The notes beneath the pieces are model-generated. The model was given only the letters and a program-made list of their open reading frames with translations. It ran no database searches and was not told the origin of the DNA. A program made the position numbers and the translations under genes. From the NCBI RefSeq assembly GCF_020171315.1, contig NZ_JAIUZP010000007.1, positions 186,001 through 250,000 of the forward strand: a stretch of 64,000 bases of DNA. The letters run 5' to 3'. This document shows positions 1 to 8,343 of this stretch, piece after piece. This DNA comes from Pseudooceanicola nanhaiensis. GTDB lineage: Bacteria; Pseudomonadota; Alphaproteobacteria; Rhodobacterales; Rhodobacteraceae. Each line of letters opens with the position of its first letter. Positions within the stretch are counted from its first letter, which is position 1.

Positions 1-1148
1 GCGGTGGTGCCGGTCTGGGTGAAGCAGCAGATCGCCTTGATATTCGTGGTCTCGGCAATCTCGCGCGCGGCAGAGACGATGCCGTCGGCCACGGTGCTGC
101 GGCTGACCTTGCGGCTGGCCTCGATGATCTCGCGGTAGTTCGGATCGCTTTCGACCTCGACCGCGACGGCGTTCATGGTGCGCACCGCCTGCACCGGGTA
201 CTGCCCGGCGGCGGATTCGGCCGAGAGCATGACGGCGTCGGTGCCCTCGTAGATCGCGGCGGCCACGTCCGAGACCTCGGCTCGGGTGGGCATCGGGCTC
301 TCGATCATGCTTTCCAGCATCTGCGTGGCCACGATCACCGGCTTGGCCGCGGTGCGGCACTTGCGGGTCAGGCGCTTCTGGATCGCGGGCACGTTCTGCA
401 CCGGCAGTTCGACGCCGAGGTCGCCACGCGCCACCATGATCCCGTCCGAGGCGGCGAGGATCGAATCGAAGGCCTCGACCGCGGCGGGTTTCTCGATCTT
501 GGCGAGGATCGCGGCCCGGCCATCGGCCAGCTTGCGGGCCTCTTCCACGTCCGCCACGCGCTGCACGAAGGACAGTGCCAGCCAGTCGATCCCCAGCGAG
601 CAGGCGAATTCCAGGTCGGCGCGGTCCTTCTTGGAGAGCGCGGCCAGCGGCAGCACCACGTCGGGCACGTTCACACCCTTGCGGTTGGAAATCGTTCCGC
701 CCGCGATGACGGTGCAGCGGGCGTAATCGGGGCCGCAGTCCTCGACCTTGAGGCGGATCTTGCCGTCGTTCACCAAGAGCGTCGCGCCGGATTTCAGCGC
801 GGCGAAAATCTCGGGGTGGGGCAGCTGGACGCGGTCCTTGGTGCCCGGTGCTTCGTCGAGGTCGAGCCGGAAGGTCGCGCCGTCCACCAGATCCTCGCTG
901 TCATTGGCAAAGGCGCCGACGCGCAGCTTCGGCCCCTGCAGGTCGGCGAGGATGGCGATGGTGGTGTCGAGGTCGCGCTCGATCTGGCGGATGATGCGGT
1001 GGCGCTCGGCGATCTCTTCGTGGGTGCCGTGGGACATGTTCAGGCGGAACACGTCGGCACCGGCCTCGAAGAGCGCGCGGATCATGTCATAGTCGTTGGA
1101 GGCCGGACCCAGCGTCGCGACGATCTTGGTGTTACGATGGCGTCTCAT
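1..1148 (-). CDS. pyk: Pyruvate kinase, 3'-truncated by the window edge
   Basis: Cytosolic glycolytic enzyme that transfers phosphate from phosphoenolpyruvate to ADP, giving pyruvate and ATP. The minus-strand frame opens MRRHRNTKIVATLGPAS and runs through the family landmarks: FRLNMSHG near residue 35, ILADLQGPKLRVG, the KIEKP strand, the Mg/K-site stretch GIMVARGDLGVELP and the helix VIVATQMLESM, followed by the TRAEVSDVA region. About 382 residues are present; family members are about 480, so the allosteric C-terminal domain lies outside the window. The start ATG (1146-1148) has an AGAGGAGA ribosome-binding site. It is divergent from the formylglutamate amidohydrolase-like gene. Confidence 0.97.
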   Translation of the reverse strand, partial: MRRHRNTKIVATLGPASNDYDMIRALFEAGADVFRLNMSHGTHEEIAERHRIIRQIERDLDTTIAILADLQGPKLRVGAFANDSEDLVDGATFRLDLDEAPGTKDRVQLPHPEIFAALKSGATLLVNDGKIRLKVEDCGPDYARCTVIAGGTISNRKGVNVPDVVLPLAALSKKDRADLEFACSLGIDWLALSFVQRVADVEEARKLADGRAAILAKIEKPAAVEAFDSILAASDGIMVARGDLGVELPVQNVPAIQKRLTRKCRTAAKPVIVATQMLESMIESPMPTRAEVSDVAAAIYEGTDAVMLSAESAAGQYPVQAVRTMNAVAVEVESDPNYREIIEASRKVSRSTVADGIVSAAREIAETTNIKAICCFTQTGTT

Positions 1149-1214
1149 GGCGCTGTCTCCTCTGCTGTGCGGCCTCTGCCGGGCCGATCCCGGTCTTGTT
1201 CGGACGTACGAGGA

Positions 1215-1242
1215 GCAGTATTGCGCTTTTCGCTAACGTCAA
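1215..1242 (-). promoter_or_regulatory. Predicted sigma70 promoter of pyk
   Basis: On the minus strand TTGACG (1242-1237) and TACTGC (1220-1215) are separated by 16 nt and lie about 70 nt upstream of the pyk start, in a locally AT-rich patch of an otherwise GC-rich intergenic region. The match to the -35 consensus is 5 of 6. This is a sequence-based prediction only. Confidence 0.45.
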
Positions 1243-1281
1243 CAACCATTACCGATTTTCGGCGCCGGAGGTGACAGTGCC

Positions 1282-2058
1282 ATGACAGAGCAGACGGCAG
1301 GGCAGGCTGTGGGACAGACGGGCTATCAGCCCTTTGAAATCAGCGGTGCAGAGCGGTCGTCCCGCTGGCTGGTGTGCTGTGATCATGCGGCCAACACCGT
1401 GCCGGCCTTCGTGGGCGGCGGCAGCCTCGGCCTGCCGGAGACGGACATGGCGCGCCACATTGCCTTCGATCCCGGTGCGGCGGGCGTCAGCCGGGCACTG
1501 GCGGCGCATCTGGACGCGCCGGTGATCCTGTCGAACTTCTCGCGGCTCGTGATCGACCCGAACCGGGGCGAGGACGATCCGACCCTGCTGATGAAGCTCT
1601 ATGACGGGTCGATCATCCCGGCCAACCGCCACGCGGGTACGGCAGAGCGCGAGGCCCGGCTCAACGCCTGTCACCGGCCCTACCACGATGCGCTGGAGCG
1701 GCTGGCGGCGCGGCGCGACGACACGGTGCTGGTCTCGATCCATTCCTACACGCCGCAATTGCGCGGCCGTCCGCCCCGGCCTTGGCATGTGGGCATTCTC
1801 TACGCCTCGGACAAACGCTTTGCCCTGCCGCTGCTGCACCGGCTGCAGGCCGAGCCCGACCTCTGCGTGGGCGAGAACGAGCCCTACGGCGGCCATCTGC
1901 CCGGCGATACGATCGACCGCCACGCGATCGACAAGGGGCGGCCCAACGTGCTGATCGAGATCCGCAATGACCTGATCGCGACCGAGAGCCAGCAGGCCCA
2001 CTGGGCGGCGCGTCTGGCGCCGATTCTTGAGAATGTTCTTGCCGAAACGGGATTGTGA
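1282..2058 (+). CDS. N-formylglutamate amidohydrolase family protein
   Basis: 258 residues, cytoplasmic, of the FGase family. Characterised members (HutG type) hydrolyse N-formyl-L-glutamate to formate and glutamate at the end of one histidine degradation route. Visible family features are CDHAANTVP near residue 36 (metal-binding Asp-His), RLVIDPNRGEDDP near residue 85, and SIHSYTPQL around residue 150. The start ATG has a near-perfect CGGAGGTGA eight bases upstream. No other hut gene is next to it; the neighbours are pyk (divergent) and DUF1244 (downstream, 91-nt gap). The true substrate could therefore be another N-acyl amino acid. Confidence 0.8.
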   Translation: MTEQTAGQAVGQTGYQPFEISGAERSSRWLVCCDHAANTVPAFVGGGSLGLPETDMARHIAFDPGAAGVSRALAAHLDAPVILSNFSRLVIDPNRGEDDPTLLMKLYDGSIIPANRHAGTAEREARLNACHRPYHDALERLAARRDDTVLVSIHSYTPQLRGRPPRPWHVGILYASDKRFALPLLHRLQAEPDLCVGENEPYGGHLPGDTIDRHAIDKGRPNVLIEIRNDLIATESQQAHWAARLAPILENVLAETGL

Positions 2059-2149
2059 ACTTTCTTGTGAGGGGCACGCCCCTTGGCGTGTGACGGATGC
2101 GCGGATAGGCTGATCGCGCGCCGGTGAAGCGCCCGTGAGAGGAGCCCCC

Positions 2150-2473
2150 ATGCCCGACCTAGACGAGCAGACCCAGCTGGAACTCGAAGCCGCGGCCTTC
2201 CGCCGTCTGCGCCAGCACCTGATGCAGGACCGTCCCGACGTCCAGAACATCGACCTGATGAACCTTGCGGGGTTCTGCCGCAATTGCCTGTCCCGCTGGT
2301 ATCAGGAAGCCGCCGATGCGCGCGGCATCGAGATCGGCAAGGAAGAGGCGCGCGAATACTACTACGGCATGCCCTACGACCAGTGGAAGGCGCAGAACCA
2401 GACCGAGGCCAGCCCCGAGAAGCAGGCCGCCTTTGTCGACGCTTTTGAGAAGAATGTCGGCTCGACCTCCTGA
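2150..2473 (+). CDS. DUF1244 family protein
   Basis: 107 residues, small and cytoplasmic. It carries the conserved core of DUF1244: LMNLAGFCRNCLSRWYQEA around residues 38-56, with an isolated CRNC pair, then EAREYYYGMPYDQWK. No signal peptide or membrane segment. A GTG at 2135 is in frame, but ATG 2150 is preferred because GAGAGGAG lies 7 nt before it. The biochemical function of the family is not known to me. The gene may be cotranscribed with the upstream amidohydrolase. Confidence 0.8.
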   Translation: MPDLDEQTQLELEAAAFRRLRQHLMQDRPDVQNIDLMNLAGFCRNCLSRWYQEAADARGIEIGKEEAREYYYGMPYDQWKAQNQTEASPEKQAAFVDAFEKNVGSTS

Positions 2474-2574
2474 GGGCGGGATGAAGCGATTTGACTGAAC
2501 CCATTTAGAGAAACCCGGGCGGCGCCCCGCGCCGCGCCAACCGCCCGCAAGAGGCGGGGAACGAGGGAAGTTCG

Positions 2575-3417
2575 ATGACAGTGCTGACCGGCCCCCGTGC
2601 CGTCCTGACGGCCGCGCTCGCGGCTGTGATGTTCCTTGCCTCCTGCGGTGGTGGCGGTGGCCCCACGGTCGGGCGGCTGGAGCGGCCCCGCACCCTGAAT
2701 GCCGCGGATTACCGCGCGACGGGCATCCCGCGCAGCTTCGGTGACACCAAGCCCCATGAATGGGACAGCATCCGCCCGGATCGCTATCCGATCCACGGCA
2801 TCGACGCGGCCCGGTACCAGGGCGATATCAACTTCTACGCGGCGCGCAGCGCAGGCATCAATTTCGCCTGGCTGAAGGCGACGGAGGGCGGCGACTACCT
2901 CGACCCCGGCTTCCCGCGGAATGCGCCGCGCGCGCGGGCGGCGGGCGTGGCCGTGGGGGCCTATCACTTCTACTACTTCTGCCGCACCGCGCGGGAGCAG
3001 GCCCACTGGTTCATCGAGAATGTGCCGCGCGTGCCGGGCGACCTGCCGCCCGTGCTGGACATGGAGTGGAACCACCAGTCGCGGACCTGTCAGAAGCGCC
3101 CCAGCCCGGAGGCCGTGCGCGAGGACATCCGCGTCTTCTCGACCATCGTGGCCCAGCACTACGGCACGGCCCCCGTGGTTTACACGACACCGGACTTCTA
3201 CGCGCAGAACGATCTGGGCCGCATGCGCGGGTCGGAGTTCTGGCTGCGCTCGGTCGCGGGCCATCCGTCCGAGCGCTACCCGCAGGAGCGCTGGACCTTC
3301 TGGCAATACACCGGCACCGGCGTGGTGCCGGGCATCGACGGGATCGTGGATATCAACGCCTTCGCCGGGGATCCGGTCAGTTGGCAGGCCTGGCTGTCGG
3401 TCCGGCGGCAGAAATAG
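2575..3417 (+). CDS. GH25 family lysozyme-like lipoprotein
   Basis: 280 residues. The N-terminus is a lipoprotein signal with lipobox LASC (Cys near residue 24) followed by a Gly run, so the mature protein is probably membrane-anchored in the periplasm. The rest matches glycoside hydrolase family 25 (muramidase cleaving MurNAc-GlcNAc): GIDAARYQGDINF near residue 77 gives the first conserved Asp, NFAWLKATEG the second strand, GAYHFYYF the barrel core, and VLDMEWN (about 160) the catalytic Asp-x-Glu. It ends WTFWQYTGTG followed by VDINAF, as usual in the family. It lies 24 nt upstream of the MltB-type transglycosylase, suggesting a cell-wall remodelling operon. Confidence 0.9.
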   Translation: MTVLTGPRAVLTAALAAVMFLASCGGGGGPTVGRLERPRTLNAADYRATGIPRSFGDTKPHEWDSIRPDRYPIHGIDAARYQGDINFYAARSAGINFAWLKATEGGDYLDPGFPRNAPRARAAGVAVGAYHFYYFCRTAREQAHWFIENVPRVPGDLPPVLDMEWNHQSRTCQKRPSPEAVREDIRVFSTIVAQHYGTAPVVYTTPDFYAQNDLGRMRGSEFWLRSVAGHPSERYPQERWTFWQYTGTGVVPGIDGIVDINAFAGDPVSWQAWLSVRRQK

Positions 3418-3441
3418 GCGGCGCATATGAGGGAGAGAGCC

Positions 3442-4602
3442 ATGAACGCAACCATGACACGGCGCGGGATCTGCGCAGGTCTCGCCGGGTTCGGTGCCAT
3501 GACGCTGGCCGCCTGTGGCGGGCCGGGGCCCGTCTCGACCGCAAGCGCACGGCCCACGGGGCTGCCTGACGACCTGCGCCCGGTGCGCGACGCGGGCTAT
3601 GATGCCTGGGTCGCCTCCTTCCGGGCGCGCGCCCAGGGGCAGGGCATCTCGCCCTCCACGCTGAATGCCGCCTTCCGGCACGCGGGCTTCCTGCCCGGCG
3701 TCATCACCCGGGACCGCAGCCAGCCCGAAAGCTCCCGCACGCTGGAGGACTACCTCTCCATCGCGACCTCGGACGAGCGTGTCTCGAAGGGGCGGGCGGC
3801 CTATGCCCGCAACCGGGCCACGCTCAACGCCATCGAGGCGCGCTATGGCGTGCCCGCCAACGTGGTCTGCGCGGTCTGGGGGCTGGAGAGCTACTATGGC
3901 GAGCGGCGCGGCGATGTGTCGGTCATCGCGGCCACCTCCACGCTGGCCTACGAGGGCCGCCGGGGGGAGTTCTTTGAAAAGCAGCTGATCGCGGCGCTGA
4001 AGATCATCCAGTCCGGTGACGTCAGCGCAGACCGGATGACCGGCAGCTGGGCCGGGGCGATGGGGCATACCCAGTTCATCCCGACCTCCTACCTTGCCTA
4101 TGCGGTGGATTTCACCGGCGACGGGCGGCGCGACATCTGGTCGGAGGATCCCTCCGACGCGCTTGCCTCCACCGCCGCCTACCTGCAGCGCTCCGGCTGG
4201 ACGCCGGGCGTGAAATGGGGCGGAGAGCTGACCGGCGCCAATCCCGGCGGGCGGGTGATCACCCCGCAGGCGGGCGGGCCCAGCTTCTGGGTCACGGGGA
4301 ATTTCAACGCGATCAAGCGCTACAACAACTCCGATCTCTACGCGATCGGGATCGGGCACCTGTCGGATCGGATCGCGGGCGGCGGGCCGCTGCGCGGCTC
4401 CTTCCCGCCGGATCAATACGGCCTGACCAAGGACGACCGTGTGGCGCTGCAGCAGCGACTGACGGCGCGGGGCTTCGACACCGGGGGCGCGGATGGCGTT
4501 CTGGGGCCGAAGAGCCGCGCGGCGATCTCCGACTATCAGCGCAGCATCGGCCTGCCTGTCACGGGCGAGCCCTCGCCCGATCTGCTGCGGCGGCTGGGAT
4601 GA
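3442..4602 (+). CDS. Lytic murein transglycosylase, MltB/SLT_2 type with peptidoglycan-binding domain
   Basis: 386 residues. A TAT-like or lipoprotein leader (TRRGICAGL, then lipobox LAAC) is followed by the SLT_2 catalytic domain: SPSTLNAAFRHAGFLPGVI, then VVCAVWGLESYYGERRGD with the catalytic Glu, MTGSWAGAMGHTQFIPTSYL and the VDFTGDGRRDIW region, as in MltB. Residues about 325-386 form a PG_binding_1 module (ALQQRLTARGFDTGGADGVLG). It cleaves glycan strands to 1,6-anhydroMurNAc products. ATG 3442 is preferred to 3427 because GGGAGAGAG directly precedes it. The stop overlaps the next start (ATGA), which implies translational coupling. Confidence 0.92.
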   Translation: MNATMTRRGICAGLAGFGAMTLAACGGPGPVSTASARPTGLPDDLRPVRDAGYDAWVASFRARAQGQGISPSTLNAAFRHAGFLPGVITRDRSQPESSRTLEDYLSIATSDERVSKGRAAYARNRATLNAIEARYGVPANVVCAVWGLESYYGERRGDVSVIAATSTLAYEGRRGEFFEKQLIAALKIIQSGDVSADRMTGSWAGAMGHTQFIPTSYLAYAVDFTGDGRRDIWSEDPSDALASTAAYLQRSGWTPGVKWGGELTGANPGGRVITPQAGGPSFWVTGNFNAIKRYNNSDLYAIGIGHLSDRIAGGGPLRGSFPPDQYGLTKDDRVALQQRLTARGFDTGGADGVLGPKSRAAISDYQRSIGLPVTGEPSPDLLRRLG

Positions 4603-4886
4603 GGCGGGGCCTCTGGCTCGGGCTGGCGCTGATGCTGGCGGGGCCTGCCGCGGCGCAGCTGGCGCTGCCCTCGCCGCAGGACCGGCTGAGCCCGCAACAG
4701 CAGGTGCAGCGCAGGCTGGACGGGGTGAAATCCGGCATCGACGCGCAGCGCCGCGCGCTGGAGACCGCCCCCAAGACGCTGGGCCAGCAGCTTCAGGACG
4801 ACAGCCGCCGGCAGGTGGAGGAGAACCAGAAGGACGTGGAGCAGCGTGAGGTGATCCTGCCGGACGCGACGCCCGAGTTGCAGTGA
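4599..4886 (+). CDS. Small exported protein of unknown function
   Basis: 95 residues. A clear Sec signal (MRRGLWLGLALMLAGPAAAQ) is followed by a short, highly charged, Gln-rich mature part of about 75 residues (QQQVQRRLDGVKSGIDAQRR, then QVEENQKDVEQRE) that should form a helix or coiled coil. The start overlaps the transglycosylase stop by 4 nt, so expression is tied to the muralytic enzyme. I do not recognise the family. A periplasmic helper of the transglycosylase is a guess from context only. Confidence 0.7.
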   Translation: MRRGLWLGLALMLAGPAAAQLALPSPQDRLSPQQQVQRRLDGVKSGIDAQRRALETAPKTLGQQLQDDSRRQVEENQKDVEQREVILPDATPELQ

Positions 4887-5256
4887 GGCGTGACGGGCTC
4901 TGTCGGCCCGGCAGCGGTCGACAGTGATGTGGCGCTTACTCATCACGGGTTGTGGTTCATCCCGGCGCGGAACAAGGCCGCAGGCCGCCGCGCATCGCCG
5001 GCGCGCCCCCACGCGGCGGCGATTTGGCGAGGCTGGGCGGTGCCTAGATGGGACACGATATGCTTGGCTGAGATAAACTGCTCGCCATAGGGGTCAGGAT
5101 CGCCCCCGCGCGCGCCGGCAATGCGCGGCTTCGTGTCTGGCCTCGCGGTTGCTGGCTTCGGCGCCCCGCAACTTCCCTGTCAGGTAAACTCTAAACGCGC
5201 CGGGACGCGTGGCTTGGCGAAGCGGGACGGCTTCGTCTCCGGCCTTACCCCAAACG
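4887..5256. other. Intergenic stretch with an interrupted minus-strand reading frame
   Basis: About 370 nt between convergent genes with no credible intact gene. On the minus strand one frame is open for about 100 codons (roughly 5248 to a TGA at 4943-4945), broken by a single TGA at 5180-5182. It reads ETKPSRFAKPRVPARLEFT, stop, QGSCGAPKPATARPDTKPRI, then GGDPDPYGEQFISAKHIVSH. There is no good start codon or ribosome-binding site. It could be a degenerate coding fragment or a dispersed intergenic repeat. Confidence 0.35.
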
Positions 5257-5283
5257 AAAAGGGCGCCCCGAGGGGCGCCCTTC
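5251..5283 (-). terminator. Rho-independent terminator of the dat operon
   Basis: GGGCGCCCC and GGGGCGCCC arms with a minimal loop (5261-5280). On the minus strand the hairpin is followed by TTTTCGTTTG. It starts about 20 nt after the dat stop codon. Confidence 0.8.
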
Positions 5284-5303
5284 GCATTCGGCTGAACCGA
5301 AGA

Positions 5304-6167
5304 TCAGATCGCGGCCTTGCGCATCTCGTCGATGTAGATCTCGCGCAGACGCAGCGCGACGGGGCCGGAGGCGCCCGCGCCCACGGCTTCGCCGTCGATC
5401 TCGATGATCGGGGTCACATAGGCACCGGCGGAGGTGATGAAGGCCTCGTCCGCGGCCTTGGCTTCCTCAACGGAGAAGGAGCGCTCTTCGACTTCCATCT
5501 GAGCTTCCTTGGCGAACTTCAGCACCGAGGCGCGGGTGATGCCGTGCAGGATGTCGTTCGACAGCGCGCGGGTGATGATCTTGCCGTCCTTGACGATGTA
5601 GGCGTTGTTCGAGGTGCCCTCGGTCACGAGGCCATCCTCGACCAGCCATGCATCATCGACGCCCGCCTTCTTGGCCATCATCTTGGCCATGGAGGGGTAG
5701 AGCAGCTGGACGGTCTTGATGTCGCGGCGGTGCCAGCGGATGTCCGGAACGGTGATGATCTTGTAGCCGGCCTTGGCCTTCTCGCTCATCGCGTTGCCGG
5801 GCTTCGACTGGGTGAAGAGCACCAGCGAGGCCTTGGTGGTCTCGGGGTCCGGCCAGATGAAGTCACGGTCGCCGGCAGAGCCGCGGGTGACCTGCAGGTA
5901 GATGCCGCCCTCTTCGAGGTCGTTCAGCTTGACCAGCTCGCGGTGGATTTCCAGCAGCTCGTCGAGGGTGACGGGCAGGGTCATGTCCAGCTCCTTGAGC
6001 GAGCGCTCAAGGCGTTTGGCGTGGCCTGCGTAGTCCACCAGCTTGCCGTCGAGGACGCTGGTCACTTCGTAGACGGCATCGGCCATCAGGAAGCCGCGGT
6101 CGAAGATCGAGACCTTGGCTTCGGTTTCCGGGACAAACTCGCCGTTCACATAGACGGTACGGGTCAT
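5304..6167 (-). CDS. dat: D-amino-acid transaminase
   Basis: 287 residues, PLP-dependent fold-type IV aminotransferase, cytosolic. D-amino-acid transaminases move amino groups between D-alanine, D-glutamate and their keto acids. Seen here: TVYVNGEFVPETEAKVSIFDRG at the N-terminus, the VYEVTSVLDGKL strand, RDIKTVQLLYPSMAKMMA with the Schiff-base Lys in the DIK motif (near residue 144), EGTSNNAYIV, and the ILHGITRASVL segment. The DIK context favours the D-specific branch over branched-chain aminotransferases. ATG 6167 has AAGGAG about 9 nt upstream. It lies downstream of dgcA and dgcN on the same strand and before a strong terminator, so it is the last gene of a D-amino-acid operon. Confidence 0.85.
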   Translation of the reverse strand: MTRTVYVNGEFVPETEAKVSIFDRGFLMADAVYEVTSVLDGKLVDYAGHAKRLERSLKELDMTLPVTLDELLEIHRELVKLNDLEEGGIYLQVTRGSAGDRDFIWPDPETTKASLVLFTQSKPGNAMSEKAKAGYKIITVPDIRWHRRDIKTVQLLYPSMAKMMAKKAGVDDAWLVEDGLVTEGTSNNAYIVKDGKIITRALSNDILHGITRASVLKFAKEAQMEVEERSFSVEEAKAADEAFITSAGAYVTPIIEIDGEAVGAGASGPVALRLREIYIDEMRKAAI

Positions 6168-6254
6168 CAGGAGAACTCCTTGTTGGAGGCCCCCGGGGGA
6201 GACGCGGTCAGGCGCCGGGGGCACGATTATGTGCCCCCGAAGGGGCGGAAAGTC

Positions 6255-7223
6255 TTAGCCCCAGAGCGCGGACGTTGCAGGGTGCACGCCGGCTTCGTCA
6301 TAGACGAGGGCCGCATCGCGGTCTTTGGCCAACAGGAGCGGGCCGTCAAGGTCCGTCACGAGGGCGCCCTGTGCCACCAGCACCGCAGGCGCCATGGCGA
6401 GGGAGGAGCCGACCATGCAGCCGACCATGACGTCGAAGCCGGCCTTCAGGCCCTCTTCCTTCAGCGCGAGCGCCTCGGTCAGGCCGCCGGTCTTGTCGCA
6501 CTTGATGTTGATGACATCGTACTTGCCGGTCAGCTTGGGCAAGTCGGCGCGGTCATGGCAGCTTTCGTCGGCGCAGACGGGCACGGGGCGGTCGATGCCG
6601 ATAAGGGCTTCGTCCTCGGCCTGCGGCAGCGGCTGTTCGACCAGCGACACGCCAAGGTTCACGAGGTGCGGCGCGAGGTCCTTGTAGACGTCGACCGACC
6701 AGCCCTCGTTGGCGTCGATGATGATCTTGGACTTCGGCGCGCCGCGGCGCACGGCCTCGAGGCGGGGCATGTCGTCCGGGGTGCCCAGCTTGATCTTGAG
6801 CAGCGGGCGGAAGGCGTTCTTGGCGGCCTGCGCCTCCATCTCTTCCGGGCTGGCCAGCGAGAGGGTGTAGGCGGTGATTTCAGGGCCGGGGGCCTGTTTC
6901 AGACCGGCCAGCTGCCACGCGGGCTTGCCGGCTTTCTTGGCTTCCAGATCCCACAGCGCACAGTCGACCGCGTTGCGGGCGGCACCGGCGGGCAGCAGGT
7001 CATAGAGGTCCATGCGCGAGAAAGAGGCGGGCAGGCCGTTGATCTCGTCCGCGACGCTGTCGAGGGTTTCGTTGTAGCGCGCGTAGGGGACGCATTCGCC
7101 CCAGCCGGTGACGCCACCGTCGGTGATGCGCACGGTGATGACCTTGGTCTCGGTGCGCGAGCCGCGGGAAATGGTGAAGACCTGCGCGAGCGGGAAAACG
7201 TCGCGGATGACCTCGATCTGCAT
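6255..7223 (-). CDS. dgcA: N-acetyl-D-glutamate racemase DgcA (enolase superfamily)
   Basis: 322 residues, muconate-lactonising/dipeptide-epimerase branch of the enolase superfamily. Catalytic features are visible in order: LLKIKLGTPDD (the KxK acid/base lysine), IIIDANEGW (first metal Asp), LVEQPLP (metal Glu), VCADESCHD (metal Asp) and INIKCDKTGGLTEAL (second-face Lys). As established for DgcA, it racemises N-acetyl-D-glutamate made by DgcN to the L form. The name rests mainly on the adjacent dgcN; alone it could be read as an L-Ala-D/L-Glu epimerase. ATG 7223 follows CAGGAGGTC, which fixes the start. The gap to dgcN is 115 nt and to dat 87 nt. Confidence 0.78.
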   Translation of the reverse strand: MQIEVIRDVFPLAQVFTISRGSRTETKVITVRITDGGVTGWGECVPYARYNETLDSVADEINGLPASFSRMDLYDLLPAGAARNAVDCALWDLEAKKAGKPAWQLAGLKQAPGPEITAYTLSLASPEEMEAQAAKNAFRPLLKIKLGTPDDMPRLEAVRRGAPKSKIIIDANEGWSVDVYKDLAPHLVNLGVSLVEQPLPQAEDEALIGIDRPVPVCADESCHDRADLPKLTGKYDVINIKCDKTGGLTEALALKEEGLKAGFDVMVGCMVGSSLAMAPAVLVAQGALVTDLDGPLLLAKDRDAALVYDEAGVHPATSALWG

Positions 7224-7338
7224 GGGGGACCTCCTGAGAGAGAGGGGCCCACTGGGGCCCCGGAAGAAAGGGGAGGTCGCCCCCAGCAGGTCAACGGCGC
7301 GGAAGGGGGACGCGCCGGACCCGCGGGGGCGACTGGCC

Positions 7339-8343
7339 TCAGCCGAGCGCGACCAGCGCGTCGACGAGACGACCGGCGCCATGGCGGAACGGATCCACCG
7401 TGGGAAGGCCCATTTCTTCTTCGACCTTGGCGAGATACGCCTTGGCGTCTTCCTCGTTCAGGTGCTGGGTGTTGACCGAGATGCCCACGACCTGGACGTC
7501 GGGGTTCACGACCTTGGCCAGCGTCAGGGCCACGTCCCGCAGCGCCTCGAGGGAGGGCAGCTTGTAGGAGGGCAGGCCGCGCATGTGCTCACGGGTGGGT
7601 TCGTGGCACAGGATCAGCGCGTCGGGCTGGCCGCCGTGCACGAGGGCCATGGTCACGCCCGAGTAGGAGGCGTGGAACAGCGAGCCCTGGCCTTCGATCA
7701 TGTCCCAGTGGTCAGCATCGTTGTCCGGGGTCAGGTATTCCACCGAACCGGCCATGAAGTCCGCGATGACGGCGTCGAGGGGCACGCCTTCACCGGTGAT
7801 CAGGATGCCGGTCTGGCCGGTGGCGCGGAACGACGACTTGAGGCCGCGTTCCTTCATTTCCTTGTCCATCGCCAGCGCGGTGTACATCTTGCCGACCGAG
7901 CAGTCGGTGCCGACGGCGAGGCAGCGCTTGCCGGTCCGCTTCTCGCCGTTGGCGATCGGGTACTGGACGGTGGGGATACGCACGTCGTGCAGCTGGCGGC
8001 CGTTGGCTTCGGCCACGGCGACGAGGTCGGGCTCGTTGCGCAGCAGGTTGTGCAGGCCGGAAGCGATGTCGAAGCCTTCTTCGAGCGCTTCGATCAGCAC
8101 TTTTTTCCAGGCCTTGGAGATCACGCCGCCACGGTTGGCAACGCCGATGACCAGCGTCTTGGCGCCGGCTTCCTTGGCTTCGGTCAGCGTCATGTCGGCG
8201 AGTTTCATGTCGGCTTTGCAGCCTTCCATGCGGAACTGGCCGATGGCGTTGTCCGGGCGCCAGTCACGGATGCCCTGGGCCACTTTCGCAGCCAGCGCAT
8301 CGGGGGCATCACCAAGGAACAGCAGATAGGGGGTCTCGATCAT
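7339..8343 (-). CDS. dgcN: D-glutamate N-acetyltransferase DgcN (DUF1611 family)
   Basis: 334 residues of the DUF1611 family. It opens MIETPYLLFLGDAPDALAAK and contains a P-loop-like segment, CLAVGTDCSVGKMYTALAM, near residue 140, followed by RATGQTGILITGEGVPLDAV, EGQGSLFHASYSGVTMALVH and ILCHEPTREHMRG. Members paired with an enolase-superfamily racemase acetylate D-glutamate as the first step of D-Glu catabolism. The older description is an NAD-dependent epimerase/dehydratase-like protein of unknown function. First gene of the dgcN-dgcA-dat run; its promoter lies in the 326-nt divergent region shared with mcl1. The ribosome-binding site (ACAGGTG) is weak, but no better start is in frame. Confidence 0.78.
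   Translation of the reverse strand: MIETPYLLFLGDAPDALAAKVAQGIRDWRPDNAIGQFRMEGCKADMKLADMTLTEAKEAGAKTLVIGVANRGGVISKAWKKVLIEALEEGFDIASGLHNLLRNEPDLVAVAEANGRQLHDVRIPTVQYPIANGEKRTGKRCLAVGTDCSVGKMYTALAMDKEMKERGLKSSFRATGQTGILITGEGVPLDAVIADFMAGSVEYLTPDNDADHWDMIEGQGSLFHASYSGVTMALVHGGQPDALILCHEPTREHMRGLPSYKLPSLEALRDVALTLAKVVNPDVQVVGISVNTQHLNEEDAKAYLAKVEEEMGLPTVDPFRHGAGRLVDALVALG

Noticed and set aside
5121-7475. Long plus-strand open frame (784 codons) across dat and dgcA
   Set aside because: Antisense to two well-supported genes. It is a by-product of strongly GC-biased third codon positions and its translation is His/Gly/Val/Asp-rich without domains.
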